This document shows positions 1 to 6,852 of a stretch of DNA of 12,080 nt, one piece after another. The DNA is from Oscillospiraceae bacterium (GTDB taxonomy: Bacteria > Bacillota > Clostridia > Oscillospirales > Acutalibacteraceae). The translations under genes and the position numbers were made by a program. The notes beneath the pieces are model-generated. The model ran no database searches and was not told where the DNA came from. It saw only the letters and a program-made list of their open reading frames with translations. Position 1 is the first letter of the stretch; each line of letters opens with the position of its first letter. Location: positions 1 through 12,080 of the forward strand of contig JAQXHW010000143.1 of assembly GCA_029007475.1 (NCBI GenBank), written 5' to 3'.

Positions 1-36
1 GTGCGCTTGCGCCAATGAATATTATTCACAGCGAAT

Positions 37-94
37 TTGTCAAGGTAGACGGTAGTATTTTCTGGCGAAAATCTCCACCGCTCCACCTTGACAA
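37..94. repeat. Imperfect inverted repeat, possible dispersed element or stem-loop
   Basis: Arms TTGTCAAGGT (37-46) and ACCTTGACAA (85-94) are perfect 10-base reverse complements. Inside them CGGT (50-53) matches ACCG (77-80), and at the tip ATTTTC (57-62) pairs with GAAAAT (67-72) around loop TGGC. The result is one long imperfect hairpin of 58 nt. No T-run follows either arm, so it does not look like an intrinsic terminator. A compact palindrome in an intergenic space suits a REP- or MITE-like repeat, or the tail of an upstream transcript. Which of these it is cannot be told from a single copy. The rest of 1-188 shows no gene I can support, although short frames open at the left edge end at TAG 53-55 and TAA 108-110. 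Confidence 0.5.
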
Positions 95-188
95 GGAAAG
101 CTTGGAGTAATATTTTTAATTTCTTAAGAAGAGTATCACCCATCATTGACTATTCAACACCTAAAGTATAAAAAATTTTTTATTACTA

Positions 189-217
189 TTGACATCAGCG
201 TTTTAGAGTGCTAAAAT
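189..217 (+). promoter_or_regulatory. Sigma-A type promoter of the aro operon
   Basis: TTGACA at 189-194 is a perfect -35 box. TAAAAT at 212-217 is a -10 box one base from consensus, and the spacer is exactly 17 nt. Transcription would start near 224, about 23 nt before the leader ORF and about 215 nt before aroF. The long untranslated distance contains the leader peptide and attenuator. No other comparable promoter is visible between here and aroQ. Confidence 0.8.
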
Positions 218-246
218 ATAGTCAAATTTTTGAAGGAGAAACTGAT

Positions 247-306
247 ATGAGCAGAACTTTCGCAGCTGCATACTTTTATTACTTTTACTTTTTTAGCCAG
301 GACTAA
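247..306 (+). CDS. Tyr/Phe-rich leader peptide of the aro operon attenuator
   Basis: This is a 19-codon ORF reading MSRTFAAAYFYYFYFFSQD then TAA. Residues 9-16 are eight aromatics in a row (YFYYFYFF). In total there are 5 Phe and 4 Tyr codons among 19, and no Trp. An AGGAG Shine-Dalgarno sits at 234-238, 8 nt before the ATG, in the 5' part of a transcript from a good promoter. The peptide probably has no function of its own. By analogy with the E. coli pheA leader, stalling of the ribosome on Tyr/Phe codons when charged tRNA is scarce would set the fold of the following RNA. The gene it controls makes the first enzyme of aromatic synthesis, which fits. The coding run is directly visible; the regulatory role is inferred. 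Confidence 0.88.
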   Translation: MSRTFAAAYFYYFYFFSQD

Positions 307-406
307 ATAGTAGAAGTGATTTGAGCTGCAAAAATTCCGTTATCAGATTTTCGGATTTTAGTCGATATTCGTCGCAGTGAATAATCACTGCGGCGTTTTT
401 GTTTTT
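262..406 (+). promoter_or_regulatory. Transcription attenuator with mutually exclusive stems
   Basis: Three competing structures can be drawn by eye. (1) A 1:2 hairpin: 278-289, inside the aromatic codons, pairs with 309-320 over 12 contiguous bp (two G-U). It is extended outward by GCAGCT 262-267 with AGCTGC 324-329. (2) An antiterminator: 315-321 pairs with 383-389 (7 bp), and GCTGC 325-329 pairs with GCAGT 374-378 (one G-U). (3) The terminator, 370-380 with 385-395. Segment 309-329 cannot join 1:2 and the antiterminator together, and the antiterminator consumes bases of both terminator arms. A ribosome stalled on codons 9-16 would break 1:2, free 309-329 and permit readthrough. A ribosome that finishes at 304-306 would let 1:2 re-form and the terminator fold. 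No free energies were computed. Confidence 0.75.
370..406 (+). terminator. Intrinsic terminator of the aro leader (attenuator)
   Basis: CGTCGCAGTGA (370-380) pairs with TCACTGCGGCG (385-395). This is 11 contiguous bp with one G-U and a 4-nt loop ATAA, followed at once by TTTTTGTTTTT (396-406). It is a textbook Rho-independent terminator. It lies upstream of, not after, a gene, ending 18 nt before the aroF Shine-Dalgarno, so it acts as a conditional terminator within the operon leader. Confidence 0.93.
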
Positions 407-437
407 ACTTTGTAAATTTACCATGGAGGTATAAATC

Positions 438-1442
438 ATGATTGCTGTACTTAAAACAGATGTGCCTCAGGCACAGCAGGAAAATCTTATTAGCTGGCTC
501 GAGGGAATGGGACTTAAGGTTCATGTTTCCCAGGGTGAGTTTCACACGGTTTTGGGACTTATTGGTGACACAAGCCGCGTTGATATGGACCTTTTGGAGG
601 GCCTTGAGATTGTCGAAAGCGTCCGCAGAATTTCAGAGCCCTATAAGAAGGCTAACAGGAAATTCTATCCCGATGACTCTGTTGTAGATGTTTCCGGCGT
701 AAAGATAGGTAAGGGTCACTTCGTAACCATTGCAGGTCCCTGCTCTGTTGAGAGCGAGGAGCAGATTATCCTGGTTGCTAAGAAGGTAAAGGAAGCCGGT
801 GCTCAAATTTTAAGGGGAGGTGCTTTCAAGCCCCGTACCTCACCCTACGATTTCCAAGGCTTAAAGGCTGACGGAATAGAGCTTCTCTTAGAAGCAAAGC
901 GCGAAACAGGACTTCCTATTGTCAGCGAGATTATGAACGCTAACCATTTGCCTCTTTTCGAGAACGTTGACCTTATTCAGGTCGGCGCACGCAATATGCA
1001 GAACTTTGAGCTTCTAAAAGAGCTTGGTAAAACCAAGAAACCTATTCTTCTCAAAAGAGGTCTTGCAAATACACTTAAAGAACTCCTCATGAGTGCTGAG
1101 TATATCATGGCGGGAGGCAACGAGAATGTTATCCTCTGCGAGCGCGGTATCCGCACATTTGAGACCTACACGAGAAACACCCTTGACGTTTCCGCAGTAC
1201 CCTCACTCAAGGAGATGTCTCATCTTCCCGTAATTATCGACCCCTCTCATGCCTGCGGCCACGCAAGAATGGTACCCTCTCTTGCGTATGCGGCAACTGC
1301 CTGCGGCGCTGACGGACTTATTATTGAAGTTCACAACGACCCCAAGCATGCACTGTGCGACGGCGCACAGTCTCTCACCTTTGAGCAGTTTGAAAAGCTA
1401 AACAATAAGGTACAGAAGATTAGAGAAGTAATTAAAGACTGA
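438..1442 (+). CDS. aroF: 3-deoxy-7-phosphoheptulonate (DAHP) synthase, type I-beta
   Basis: Condenses phosphoenolpyruvate with erythrose-4-phosphate, the committed first step of the cytosolic shikimate pathway. The 334 residues match the Thermotoga-type I-beta enzyme in length. Residues 1-70 form a ferredoxin-like N-terminal domain, which in T. maritima carries Tyr/Phe feedback inhibition. The TIM-barrel catalytic domain follows. Visible motifs are GPCSVE (100-105), RGGAFKPRTSPYDFQG (126-141), GARN (183-186), KRG (206-208), CERGIRTFE (234-242) and DPSH (268-271). The expected metal ligands are all present: Cys102, His271, Glu297 and Asp308. The start ATG follows GGAGG (425-429) by 8 nt. It is the first structural gene after the attenuator, and tyrA follows after 16 nt. 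The gene name follows common usage for this family; aroG or aroA-beta are also used. Confidence 0.96.
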   Translation: MIAVLKTDVPQAQQENLISWLEGMGLKVHVSQGEFHTVLGLIGDTSRVDMDLLEGLEIVESVRRISEPYKKANRKFYPDDSVVDVSGVKIGKGHFVTIAGPCSVESEEQIILVAKKVKEAGAQILRGGAFKPRTSPYDFQGLKADGIELLLEAKRETGLPIVSEIMNANHLPLFENVDLIQVGARNMQNFELLKELGKTKKPILLKRGLANTLKELLMSAEYIMAGGNENVILCERGIRTFETYTRNTLDVSAVPSLKEMSHLPVIIDPSHACGHARMVPSLAYAATACGADGLIIEVHNDPKHALCDGAQSLTFEQFEKLNNKVQKIREVIKD

Positions 1443-1458
1443 TTTAGGAAGTGACATT

Positions 1459-2295
1459 ATGGGCACATTAGGTATAGTAGGCTTAGGACTTATCGGCGGC
1501 TCTCTTGCCAAATCCGCAAGAAAGAACGGATTTGGGAAAATCTACGGCTACGATATAGACAAAAGCGTTGTGGAGTACGCGAAGCTATCGGGAATAATCG
1601 AGGAGGAGCTAAGTAATGAAAAGCTCTCTGAGTGTGACGTTGTGATGATTTCCCTCTATCCCGGAGATACGGTTGAGTATGTCAGAGAGCATAAAGACTT
1701 CTTTAATAAGGACTCTCTGGTTATTGACTGCGCCGGTGTAAAGAGAAGTGTTTGTACGCCCTGCTTTGAAATCGCCGAGAGCTGCGGATTTCACTTTGTA
1801 GGCGGTCACCCAATGGCAGGTACTCAGTATAGCGGTATCAAAAATTCAAAAGATACCATGTTTCATAACGCAACCTTTGTTTTAGTACCTCGCCACCTTG
1901 AGGATGTAAGTGTTATCGGTAAGGCTCGCGAAGCGGTTATTTCAATGGGATTCTCAAAGGTTTCCGTTTTGACTCCTAAGCGTCATGACGAGCTTATTGC
2001 CTTTACCTCTCAGCTTGCCCATGTTGTTTCCAATGCATATATAAAGAGCCCTTCTGCGCTTTCTCGTAAGGGAATATCCGCAGGCAGCTTTAAGGATTTG
2101 ACAAGAGTTGCATATCTCAACGAAAATATGTGGACAGAGCTGCTCCTTGATAACCGAGATAACCTTATGAGAGAGATTAAGGGACTTATAGATAACCTTA
2201 CCGAGTATTATACGGCCCTCGAAAACAATGACAGCGAAGCATTAAGACTGCTTCTTAAGGACGGCAAGGAGAAAAAGGAGGCTTCTGACAAATGA
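1459..2295 (+). CDS. tyrA: Prephenate dehydrogenase
   Basis: Oxidatively decarboxylates prephenate to 4-hydroxyphenylpyruvate with NAD(P)+, the Tyr-specific branch. In 278 residues it shows an N-terminal Rossmann fold with GLGLIGGS (8-15), the active-site GGHPMAGT stretch (115-122) and an all-alpha C-terminal domain with SQLAHVVSNAYI (184-195) and AGSFKDLTRVA (208-218). His117 and His188 are the conserved family histidines. It ends soon after the dehydrogenase domain, so it lacks the C-terminal ACT domain of the longer B. subtilis TyrA. It also lacks the chorismate mutase domain of E. coli TyrA; mutase activity would come from PheA here. Arogenate rather than prephenate could be the substrate and cannot be excluded by eye. 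The RBS AGGA is at 1446-1449. Its TGA overlaps the aroB ATG (ATGA, 2292-2295). Confidence 0.94.
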   Translation: MGTLGIVGLGLIGGSLAKSARKNGFGKIYGYDIDKSVVEYAKLSGIIEEELSNEKLSECDVVMISLYPGDTVEYVREHKDFFNKDSLVIDCAGVKRSVCTPCFEIAESCGFHFVGGHPMAGTQYSGIKNSKDTMFHNATFVLVPRHLEDVSVIGKAREAVISMGFSKVSVLTPKRHDELIAFTSQLAHVVSNAYIKSPSALSRKGISAGSFKDLTRVAYLNENMWTELLLDNRDNLMREIKGLIDNLTEYYTALENNDSEALRLLLKDGKEKKEASDK

Positions 2296-3356
2296 AAACG
2301 GTAAATATTGACGCCTCAAAATCCTATAAAGTGTATATTGAAAAGGGTTCTCTGAAAACCGCAGGAGCTTTGGCTAAAGAGATTTCAAAAGGCACTAAGG
2401 CGGTTGTGGTTTCCGACTCGAATGTTGCTCCTCTCTATGCCGACGCGGTTTTACAGAGCCTCAGAAATGAAGGCTTTGACGCTGAGCTTTTTGAAATCCC
2501 GGTAGGAGAAGCCTCAAAAAATCCCGAAAACTTAGTTGAGGGAGCTAACTTCTTAATTGACAAAGGACTTACCAGAAGTGATATAGTCGTGGCTTTAGGC
2601 GGCGGAGTTATCACCGACTTAGGCGGACTTTTGGCGGCTATGTATCAGAGAGGAATTTCACTGTTGCAGATTCCGACCTCGCTTCTTGCTATGGTAGACT
2701 CCTCTGTCGGGGGAAAAACCGCGGTAAACCTTAAAAGCGGCAAGAATATGTTCGGCGTATTCTATCAGCCCTCTGCGGTACTCTGTGACCCTGATGTACT
2801 CTCAACTCTGCCGGCCGAAGAATTTTCAAACGGAATGGCAGAGGTTATTAAGTATGCAGTACTAAGGGGCGGCAAGGTAGCAGAGCTCCTCGAGAAAGAG
2901 GAAATAACCAACTGTCTTGAAGAGCTTATTGAGGAATGTGTTAAAATTAAGAGAGACTATGTAACCCGTGATGAATTTGACAAGGGTGACAGACAGTTTC
3001 TGAATTTAGGTCATACGGTAGGTCATGCAATTGAAAGAGGAAGTAATTTTTCGGTTGCTCACGGCTCTGCCGTTGCCGCAGGAATGTGCATAATGGCAAG
3101 AGCCTGCGAAAAATTAGGCGTTTCATCAAGGGAAACTACCGCGTGGATAGAGAAAATGTGCGAAAAGTATTTTCTGCCTACTGACAGTAATATTTCCTCA
3201 GAAGAATTATATAATGACTCCATGGCGGATAAAAAGCGTGAAGGTAAAAGCCTTTCCTTTGTAATGATAAAAGCCGTAGGAGAATGTTACCTAAATAAAA
3301 CCAACGCCGCGTTCATGAAAGAAATTTTATCCCATGGAAATGGGGGAGAGCTGTGA
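2292..3356 (+). CDS. aroB: 3-dehydroquinate synthase
   Basis: Second shikimate step: NAD- and metal-dependent cyclisation of DAHP to 3-dehydroquinate. The 354-residue length is typical. The N-terminal half carries the NAD-binding GGGVITDLGG (103-112). The core has PTSLLAMVDSSVGGKTAVN (128-146) and KNMFG (151-155). The metal ligands are seen in MAEVIKYA (Glu184), NLGHTVGHA (His241) and AHGSA (His257), and catalytic-site lysines Lys142, Lys151 and Lys188 are in place. A strong AGGAGG (2276-2281) lies in the end of tyrA, 10 nt before the ATG. The start overlaps the tyrA stop by 4 nt and the stop overlaps the aroA start by 4 nt, which suggests translational coupling on both sides. Confidence 0.97.
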   Translation: MKTVNIDASKSYKVYIEKGSLKTAGALAKEISKGTKAVVVSDSNVAPLYADAVLQSLRNEGFDAELFEIPVGEASKNPENLVEGANFLIDKGLTRSDIVVALGGGVITDLGGLLAAMYQRGISLLQIPTSLLAMVDSSVGGKTAVNLKSGKNMFGVFYQPSAVLCDPDVLSTLPAEEFSNGMAEVIKYAVLRGGKVAELLEKEEITNCLEELIEECVKIKRDYVTRDEFDKGDRQFLNLGHTVGHAIERGSNFSVAHGSAVAAGMCIMARACEKLGVSSRETTAWIEKMCEKYFLPTDSNISSEELYNDSMADKKREGKSLSFVMIKAVGECYLNKTNAAFMKEILSHGNGGEL

Positions 3357-4603
3357 ATGTAATATTAACTCCCTCGAAGCTCATAGGTGAGATTGAGGCG
3401 ATTCCATCAAAGTCCATGGCGCACAGACTTCTGATCTGTGCCGCACTTTCGGAGGGCACAACAAAAGTCAGATGCAACGGCACTTCCGAGGATATTGAAG
3501 CAACAATATCCTGCCTGAAAGCCATGGGAAGCAACATATTAAGAATAGGCGACAGCTATTTGGTTCCCAAAATTACCGTGGGTGCTTGCGATGCGGTTAG
3601 CTTTAACTGCGGTGAGAGCGGTACAACTCTCCGTTTTATGATGTGTATTGCCGCAGGAATAGGTCTGAGAGCAAAATTTGACGGCAGCGACAGGCTTTTC
3701 GAAAGACCTTTGGAGCCGTTAATAAAGGTTCTCACAGACCACGGGATTGTAATAAGCCGTGATGAAAGAAACCGAATTATTCAAAGCGGCAAGGCTTTTC
3801 TCCCTGATTACGAAATTGAGGGCAATATCAGCTCTCAGTACATAAGCGGTTTAATGCTTATGCTGCCCCTTTGCGGCGGCGGTAGGGTTAAGGTTACGGG
3901 TAGTTTCGAGTCAAAGCCTTATGTAACTCTTACAATGAAAGCGCTTCAGGAGGCGGGAGTCAAGGCGTCTGAGGAGGATAACACCTACTCCGTCTATGGC
4001 AAGTATGCCTTAAGCAATACCGACGTTGAGGGCGATTGGTCCAATGCGGGATTTTTCCTTGTGGCGTCTGCCTTAGGCTCTGATGTCACCGTAAAGGGAC
4101 TTGATGTTAATTCCTCACAAGGCGACAGGGAAACTCTCAGCGTGCTTGAAAAGTTCGGCTGTGAGAATTTAGTGGAGAACGGCGTCAAGGTTCGCGCAAA
4201 AGAGCTAAAGGCTCAAACAATAGATGTAAGCGATATCCCTGATGCAGTTCCCATTCTTTCCGTGCTTGCTTCCGTGTCAAAGGGCGAAACTCACATAGTA
4301 GGTGCAAAGCGGCTTAGACTTAAGGAAAGCGACCGCCTTCTTACGGTTGCAAACATGATAAACAATTTAGGCGGCGACGCTGAAATTGTAGATGACAGCC
4401 TTGTTATAAGAGGTAAAGATTTCCTAACAGGAGGCAGGGTTGAAGCCGAAAAGGACCACAGAATTGTCATGTCAGCCGCCATAGCGTCAACAGTCTCAAG
4501 GGGAGAGGTTGAAATTATAGGCGCCGAGGCAGTAAATAAATCTTATCCAAAATTTTTTGAGGACCTTGTTTCATTAGGCGCTCATATCGAAAGAAGGCAA
4601 TAG
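3353..4603 (+). CDS. aroA: 3-phosphoshikimate 1-carboxyvinyltransferase (EPSP synthase)
   Basis: Sixth step: transfers enolpyruvate from PEP to shikimate-3-phosphate, releasing phosphate. The 416 residues fit the two-domain inverse alpha/beta barrel. Visible motifs are PSKSMAHR (18-25; Lys20, Ser21, Arg25), CGESGTTLRFM (86-96), ISSQYISG (159-166), DWSNAGFF (228-235), IPDAVP (295-300, catalytic Asp297), RLRLKESDRL (320-329), DHRIVMSAA (368-376) and NKSYPKFFEDL (395-405). The position matching E. coli Pro101, a glyphosate-sensitivity site, is Phe95, though the family varies there. Translation starts at a GTG whose last two bases overlap the aroB TGA (GTGA, 3353-3356). A GGGGGAG stretch (3342-3348) serves as RBS, and the nearby ATG at 3358 is out of frame. 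aroC begins one base after the TAG. Confidence 0.96.
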   Translation: MNVILTPSKLIGEIEAIPSKSMAHRLLICAALSEGTTKVRCNGTSEDIEATISCLKAMGSNILRIGDSYLVPKITVGACDAVSFNCGESGTTLRFMMCIAAGIGLRAKFDGSDRLFERPLEPLIKVLTDHGIVISRDERNRIIQSGKAFLPDYEIEGNISSQYISGLMLMLPLCGGGRVKVTGSFESKPYVTLTMKALQEAGVKASEEDNTYSVYGKYALSNTDVEGDWSNAGFFLVASALGSDVTVKGLDVNSSQGDRETLSVLEKFGCENLVENGVKVRAKELKAQTIDVSDIPDAVPILSVLASVSKGETHIVGAKRLRLKESDRLLTVANMINNLGGDAEIVDDSLVIRGKDFLTGGRVEAEKDHRIVMSAAIASTVSRGEVEIIGAEAVNKSYPKFFEDLVSLGAHIERRQ

Positions 4604-4604
4604 A

Positions 4605-5687
4605 ATGACAAACACCTTCGGAAACAGAGTAAAAATCAGTATTTTCGGTACATCCCATGCCGCAGAAATCGGTGCAATTATTGAGGGACTTCCAAAGGGT
4701 ATCGAAATAAACGAGGAAAAACTCTCGGAATTTATGGACAGACGCAGGGCAAAGGGAAGCCTTGCTACGAAGCGTCACGAGGCTGATAAGGTAATCTTCG
4801 AGTCGGGAGTTGAAAATAACCTGACAACAGGGGAGAGCATTCGCCTTGTTATTAAAAACGGCGATGTTCGCTCTAAGGATTACGAAAATGTAGCTAAAGT
4901 ACCCCGTCCTAACCATGCTGACTTTTCCGCATACATGAAATACGGCGATAAGTTCGACTTTCACGGCGGCGGTCAGTTTTCAGGCAGACTTACGGCTGTT
5001 TGGTGCGCCGCAGGCTTTATTTTCCTTACAATTCTAAAAAGCCGCGGAATCGAAATTGTTTCTCATGTATTGAGAATAGGGGATATAGCTGATAAAAGCC
5101 TCAATAATATGAAGCCTGATGTAACTCTTAACAGAGAGCTTCAAGCCGAGTCTTTCCCTGTCATTGATAAAGAGGCAAAAGAGAAAATGGCAGAGGCTAT
5201 AATCAGTAAATCTCACGAGCGGGATTCTATGGGCGGAGAGATTGAGTGCATAGTTTACGGACTTCCCGTAGGTTTAGGCGCCGATTTCTTCGGCGGGTTA
5301 GAGTCCTTAATAGCCCAGAGTATTTTTTCGATTCCTGCGGTTAAGGGACTTGAGTTCGGAAGAGGCTTTGAGTTTGCAAGAATGTGCGGAAGCCTTGCGA
5401 ATGACGGTTTCGTCTTAGATGAAAACGGAGAGATAAAAACTTCCAGTAACAACTGCGGAGGAATTTTGGGCGGTATATCCTCGGGAATGCCCCTAAACTT
5501 CAAAGTAGCATTCAAGCCTACGCCCTCTATATCAAGGCCTCAAAAGAGTGTTGATTTACTGACAAAAGAGGAGGTCACCCTTGAGATAAAAGGCAGACAC
5601 GACCCCTGTATTGTGCCAAGAGCCTGTGCCGTTGTTGAAGCGGCTGCCGCTATGGCACTCGTAAATGCAGACGGCTTTGAAATATAA
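4605..5687 (+). CDS. aroC: Chorismate synthase
   Basis: Seventh step: FMN-dependent trans-1,4 elimination of phosphate from EPSP to give chorismate, the branch point for Phe, Tyr, Trp and folate. The 360-residue protein shows SIFGTSHA (12-19, His18), RRAKGSLATKRHEAD (47-61), the signature RPNHAD (101-106, His104), GGGQFSGR (121-128), SHERDSMGGEIEC (203-215), the IPAVKGLEFGRGFE stretch (243-256), NNCGGILGGISSG (282-294) and RHDPCIVPRA (331-340). Both catalytic histidines are present. There is no flavin reductase domain, so it would be monofunctional and depend on reduced FMN from elsewhere. GAAGG (4593-4597) is the likely RBS. pheA follows after 22 nt, the widest gap inside the operon. Confidence 0.97.
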   Translation: MTNTFGNRVKISIFGTSHAAEIGAIIEGLPKGIEINEEKLSEFMDRRRAKGSLATKRHEADKVIFESGVENNLTTGESIRLVIKNGDVRSKDYENVAKVPRPNHADFSAYMKYGDKFDFHGGGQFSGRLTAVWCAAGFIFLTILKSRGIEIVSHVLRIGDIADKSLNNMKPDVTLNRELQAESFPVIDKEAKEKMAEAIISKSHERDSMGGEIECIVYGLPVGLGADFFGGLESLIAQSIFSIPAVKGLEFGRGFEFARMCGSLANDGFVLDENGEIKTSSNNCGGILGGISSGMPLNFKVAFKPTPSISRPQKSVDLLTKEEVTLEIKGRHDPCIVPRACAVVEAAAAMALVNADGFEI

Positions 5688-5709
5688 TTATTGATAGGAG
5701 AGAATACCA

Positions 5710-6849
5710 ATGAGTATAGAACAGTTAAGACAGGAAATTGACAGTATTGATAAAGAATTAGTCGAGCTTTTTAATAAGCGCATGGAAACCGTTAAGAAGG
5801 TTGCCGAGCATAAAAAAGAAACCGGAAAGGCTCTTTATGACGGAGAACGTGAGCGTCAGCTTATTGCAAAGGCTGCAGAGCGTTCCAATAAGGACACAGA
5901 AATCTACACAAGAGTTCTCTTTTCAACTCTTACAAATCTCAGCCGTGCATATCAGAGTAGTATGCTCAACGAAAAGAAGGCATTGGCAGATGTTATTACA
6001 AGCGCTCTTAAAAAAACCGAAAGCCTTTTTCCCGAGAGGGCTGTTGTTGCCTGTCAGGGCAAGGAGGGTGCATACTCTCAGCAGGCTTGCGAAAAACTCT
6101 TTAAGCTGCCTCAGATTATGTATATGGGTAGCTTCGAGGCAGTGTTCAAGGCTGTGGATACCGGACTTTGCAAGTACGGTATTTTGCCTCTTGAAAACAG
6201 CACCGCAGGCTCGGTAAATATGGTTTACGACCTTATGAGTCAGTACAAATTCTATATTGTTCGCAGCGTTCGCTACCGCGTTAACCACGCGCTTATGACT
6301 ATGGGCAGTGATTTCTCGGAGGTTAAGGAGATTTGGTCTCATGAGCAGTCCCTTGCTCAGTGCTCACAGTTTCTCTCAGAGCATAAGGATATCAAGGTTG
6401 TAGCATTTGAGAATAACGCAGTAGCCGCAAAAGCAGCCGCCGAAAGCGGCAGAAGAGACGTGGCGGTTATTGCCTCTGCCGACTGTGCCGGACTCTACGG
6501 CATGAAGGTTATTAAGAGGAATATCAAGGATAATGCCGCTAACGATACAAGATTTATCTGCATCTCAAAGGAGCTTGAGGTTTATCCCGGCGCAGACCGC
6601 ACAAGTATCAAGCTCACACTTCCTCACCGTCCCGGCTCGCTTTACCATATTCTTGCAAGATTTTATGCCTCCGGTGTAAACCTTGTTAAGCTGGAAAGCC
6701 GTCCTTTACCCGGTTCGGATTTTGAATTTATGTTTTACTTTGATGTTTCCGAGTCTGTATATTCTCCTGCTCTTGCTTCGCTCTTATGTGAGCTTGAAAG
6801 CGAGGTTGAGGACTTTGAGTACCTCGGCAGCTATACAGAGTTAGTGTAA
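5710..6849 (+). CDS. pheA: Chorismate mutase / prephenate dehydratase with ACT domain
   Basis: Bifunctional enzyme taking chorismate to prephenate and then to phenylpyruvate. In its 379 residues three domains are clear. An AroQ-fold chorismate mutase spans about 1-90 (LRQEIDSIDKELVELFNKRM at 6-25, then KKETGKALYD and ERERQL). A prephenate dehydratase spans about 111-290 (QGKEGAYSQQA 116-126, PLENSTAGSV 160-169, SHEQSLAQC 210-218, NDTRFICIS 278-286 with the catalytic Thr-Arg-Phe). A C-terminal ACT domain spans about 297-379 with RPGSL (307-311) and ESRP (329-332), the Phe-binding motif. Feedback inhibition by Phe is therefore expected. The mutase domain probably also supplies prephenate to TyrA. 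AGGAG at 5696-5700 is 9 nt from the ATG. Confidence 0.97.
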   Translation: MSIEQLRQEIDSIDKELVELFNKRMETVKKVAEHKKETGKALYDGERERQLIAKAAERSNKDTEIYTRVLFSTLTNLSRAYQSSMLNEKKALADVITSALKKTESLFPERAVVACQGKEGAYSQQACEKLFKLPQIMYMGSFEAVFKAVDTGLCKYGILPLENSTAGSVNMVYDLMSQYKFYIVRSVRYRVNHALMTMGSDFSEVKEIWSHEQSLAQCSQFLSEHKDIKVVAFENNAVAAKAAAESGRRDVAVIASADCAGLYGMKVIKRNIKDNAANDTRFICISKELEVYPGADRTSIKLTLPHRPGSLYHILARFYASGVNLVKLESRPLPGSDFEFMFYFDVSESVYSPALASLLCELESEVEDFEYLGSYTELV

Positions 6850-6852
6850 GCT

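Noticed and set aside
1..110. Tail of an upstream coding region (frames ending at TAG 53-55 or TAA 108-110)
   Set aside because: Both frames are short, overlap the inverted repeat and match no family I recognise, so I cannot support a gene here.
146..172. Second promoter upstream (TTGACT at 146-151, TATAAA at 167-172)
   Set aside because: The spacer is only 15 nt, and a far better promoter with a 17-nt spacer lies at 189-217.
224..437. T-box riboswitch in the aro leader
   Set aside because: No T-box sequence (AGGGTGGNACCGCG-like) or specifier-loop layout is visible, and the translated Tyr/Phe-rich ORF explains the terminator better.
4515..4964. 149-codon minus-strand frame across the aroA-aroC junction
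   Set aside because: It lies fully antisense to two well-conserved genes, shows no recognisable domain, and no promoter or ribosome site was seen; it is a shadow frame.
5923..6342. 139-codon minus-strand frame inside pheA
   Set aside because: It is antisense to conserved chorismate mutase and prephenate dehydratase motifs, with no sign of its own expression.
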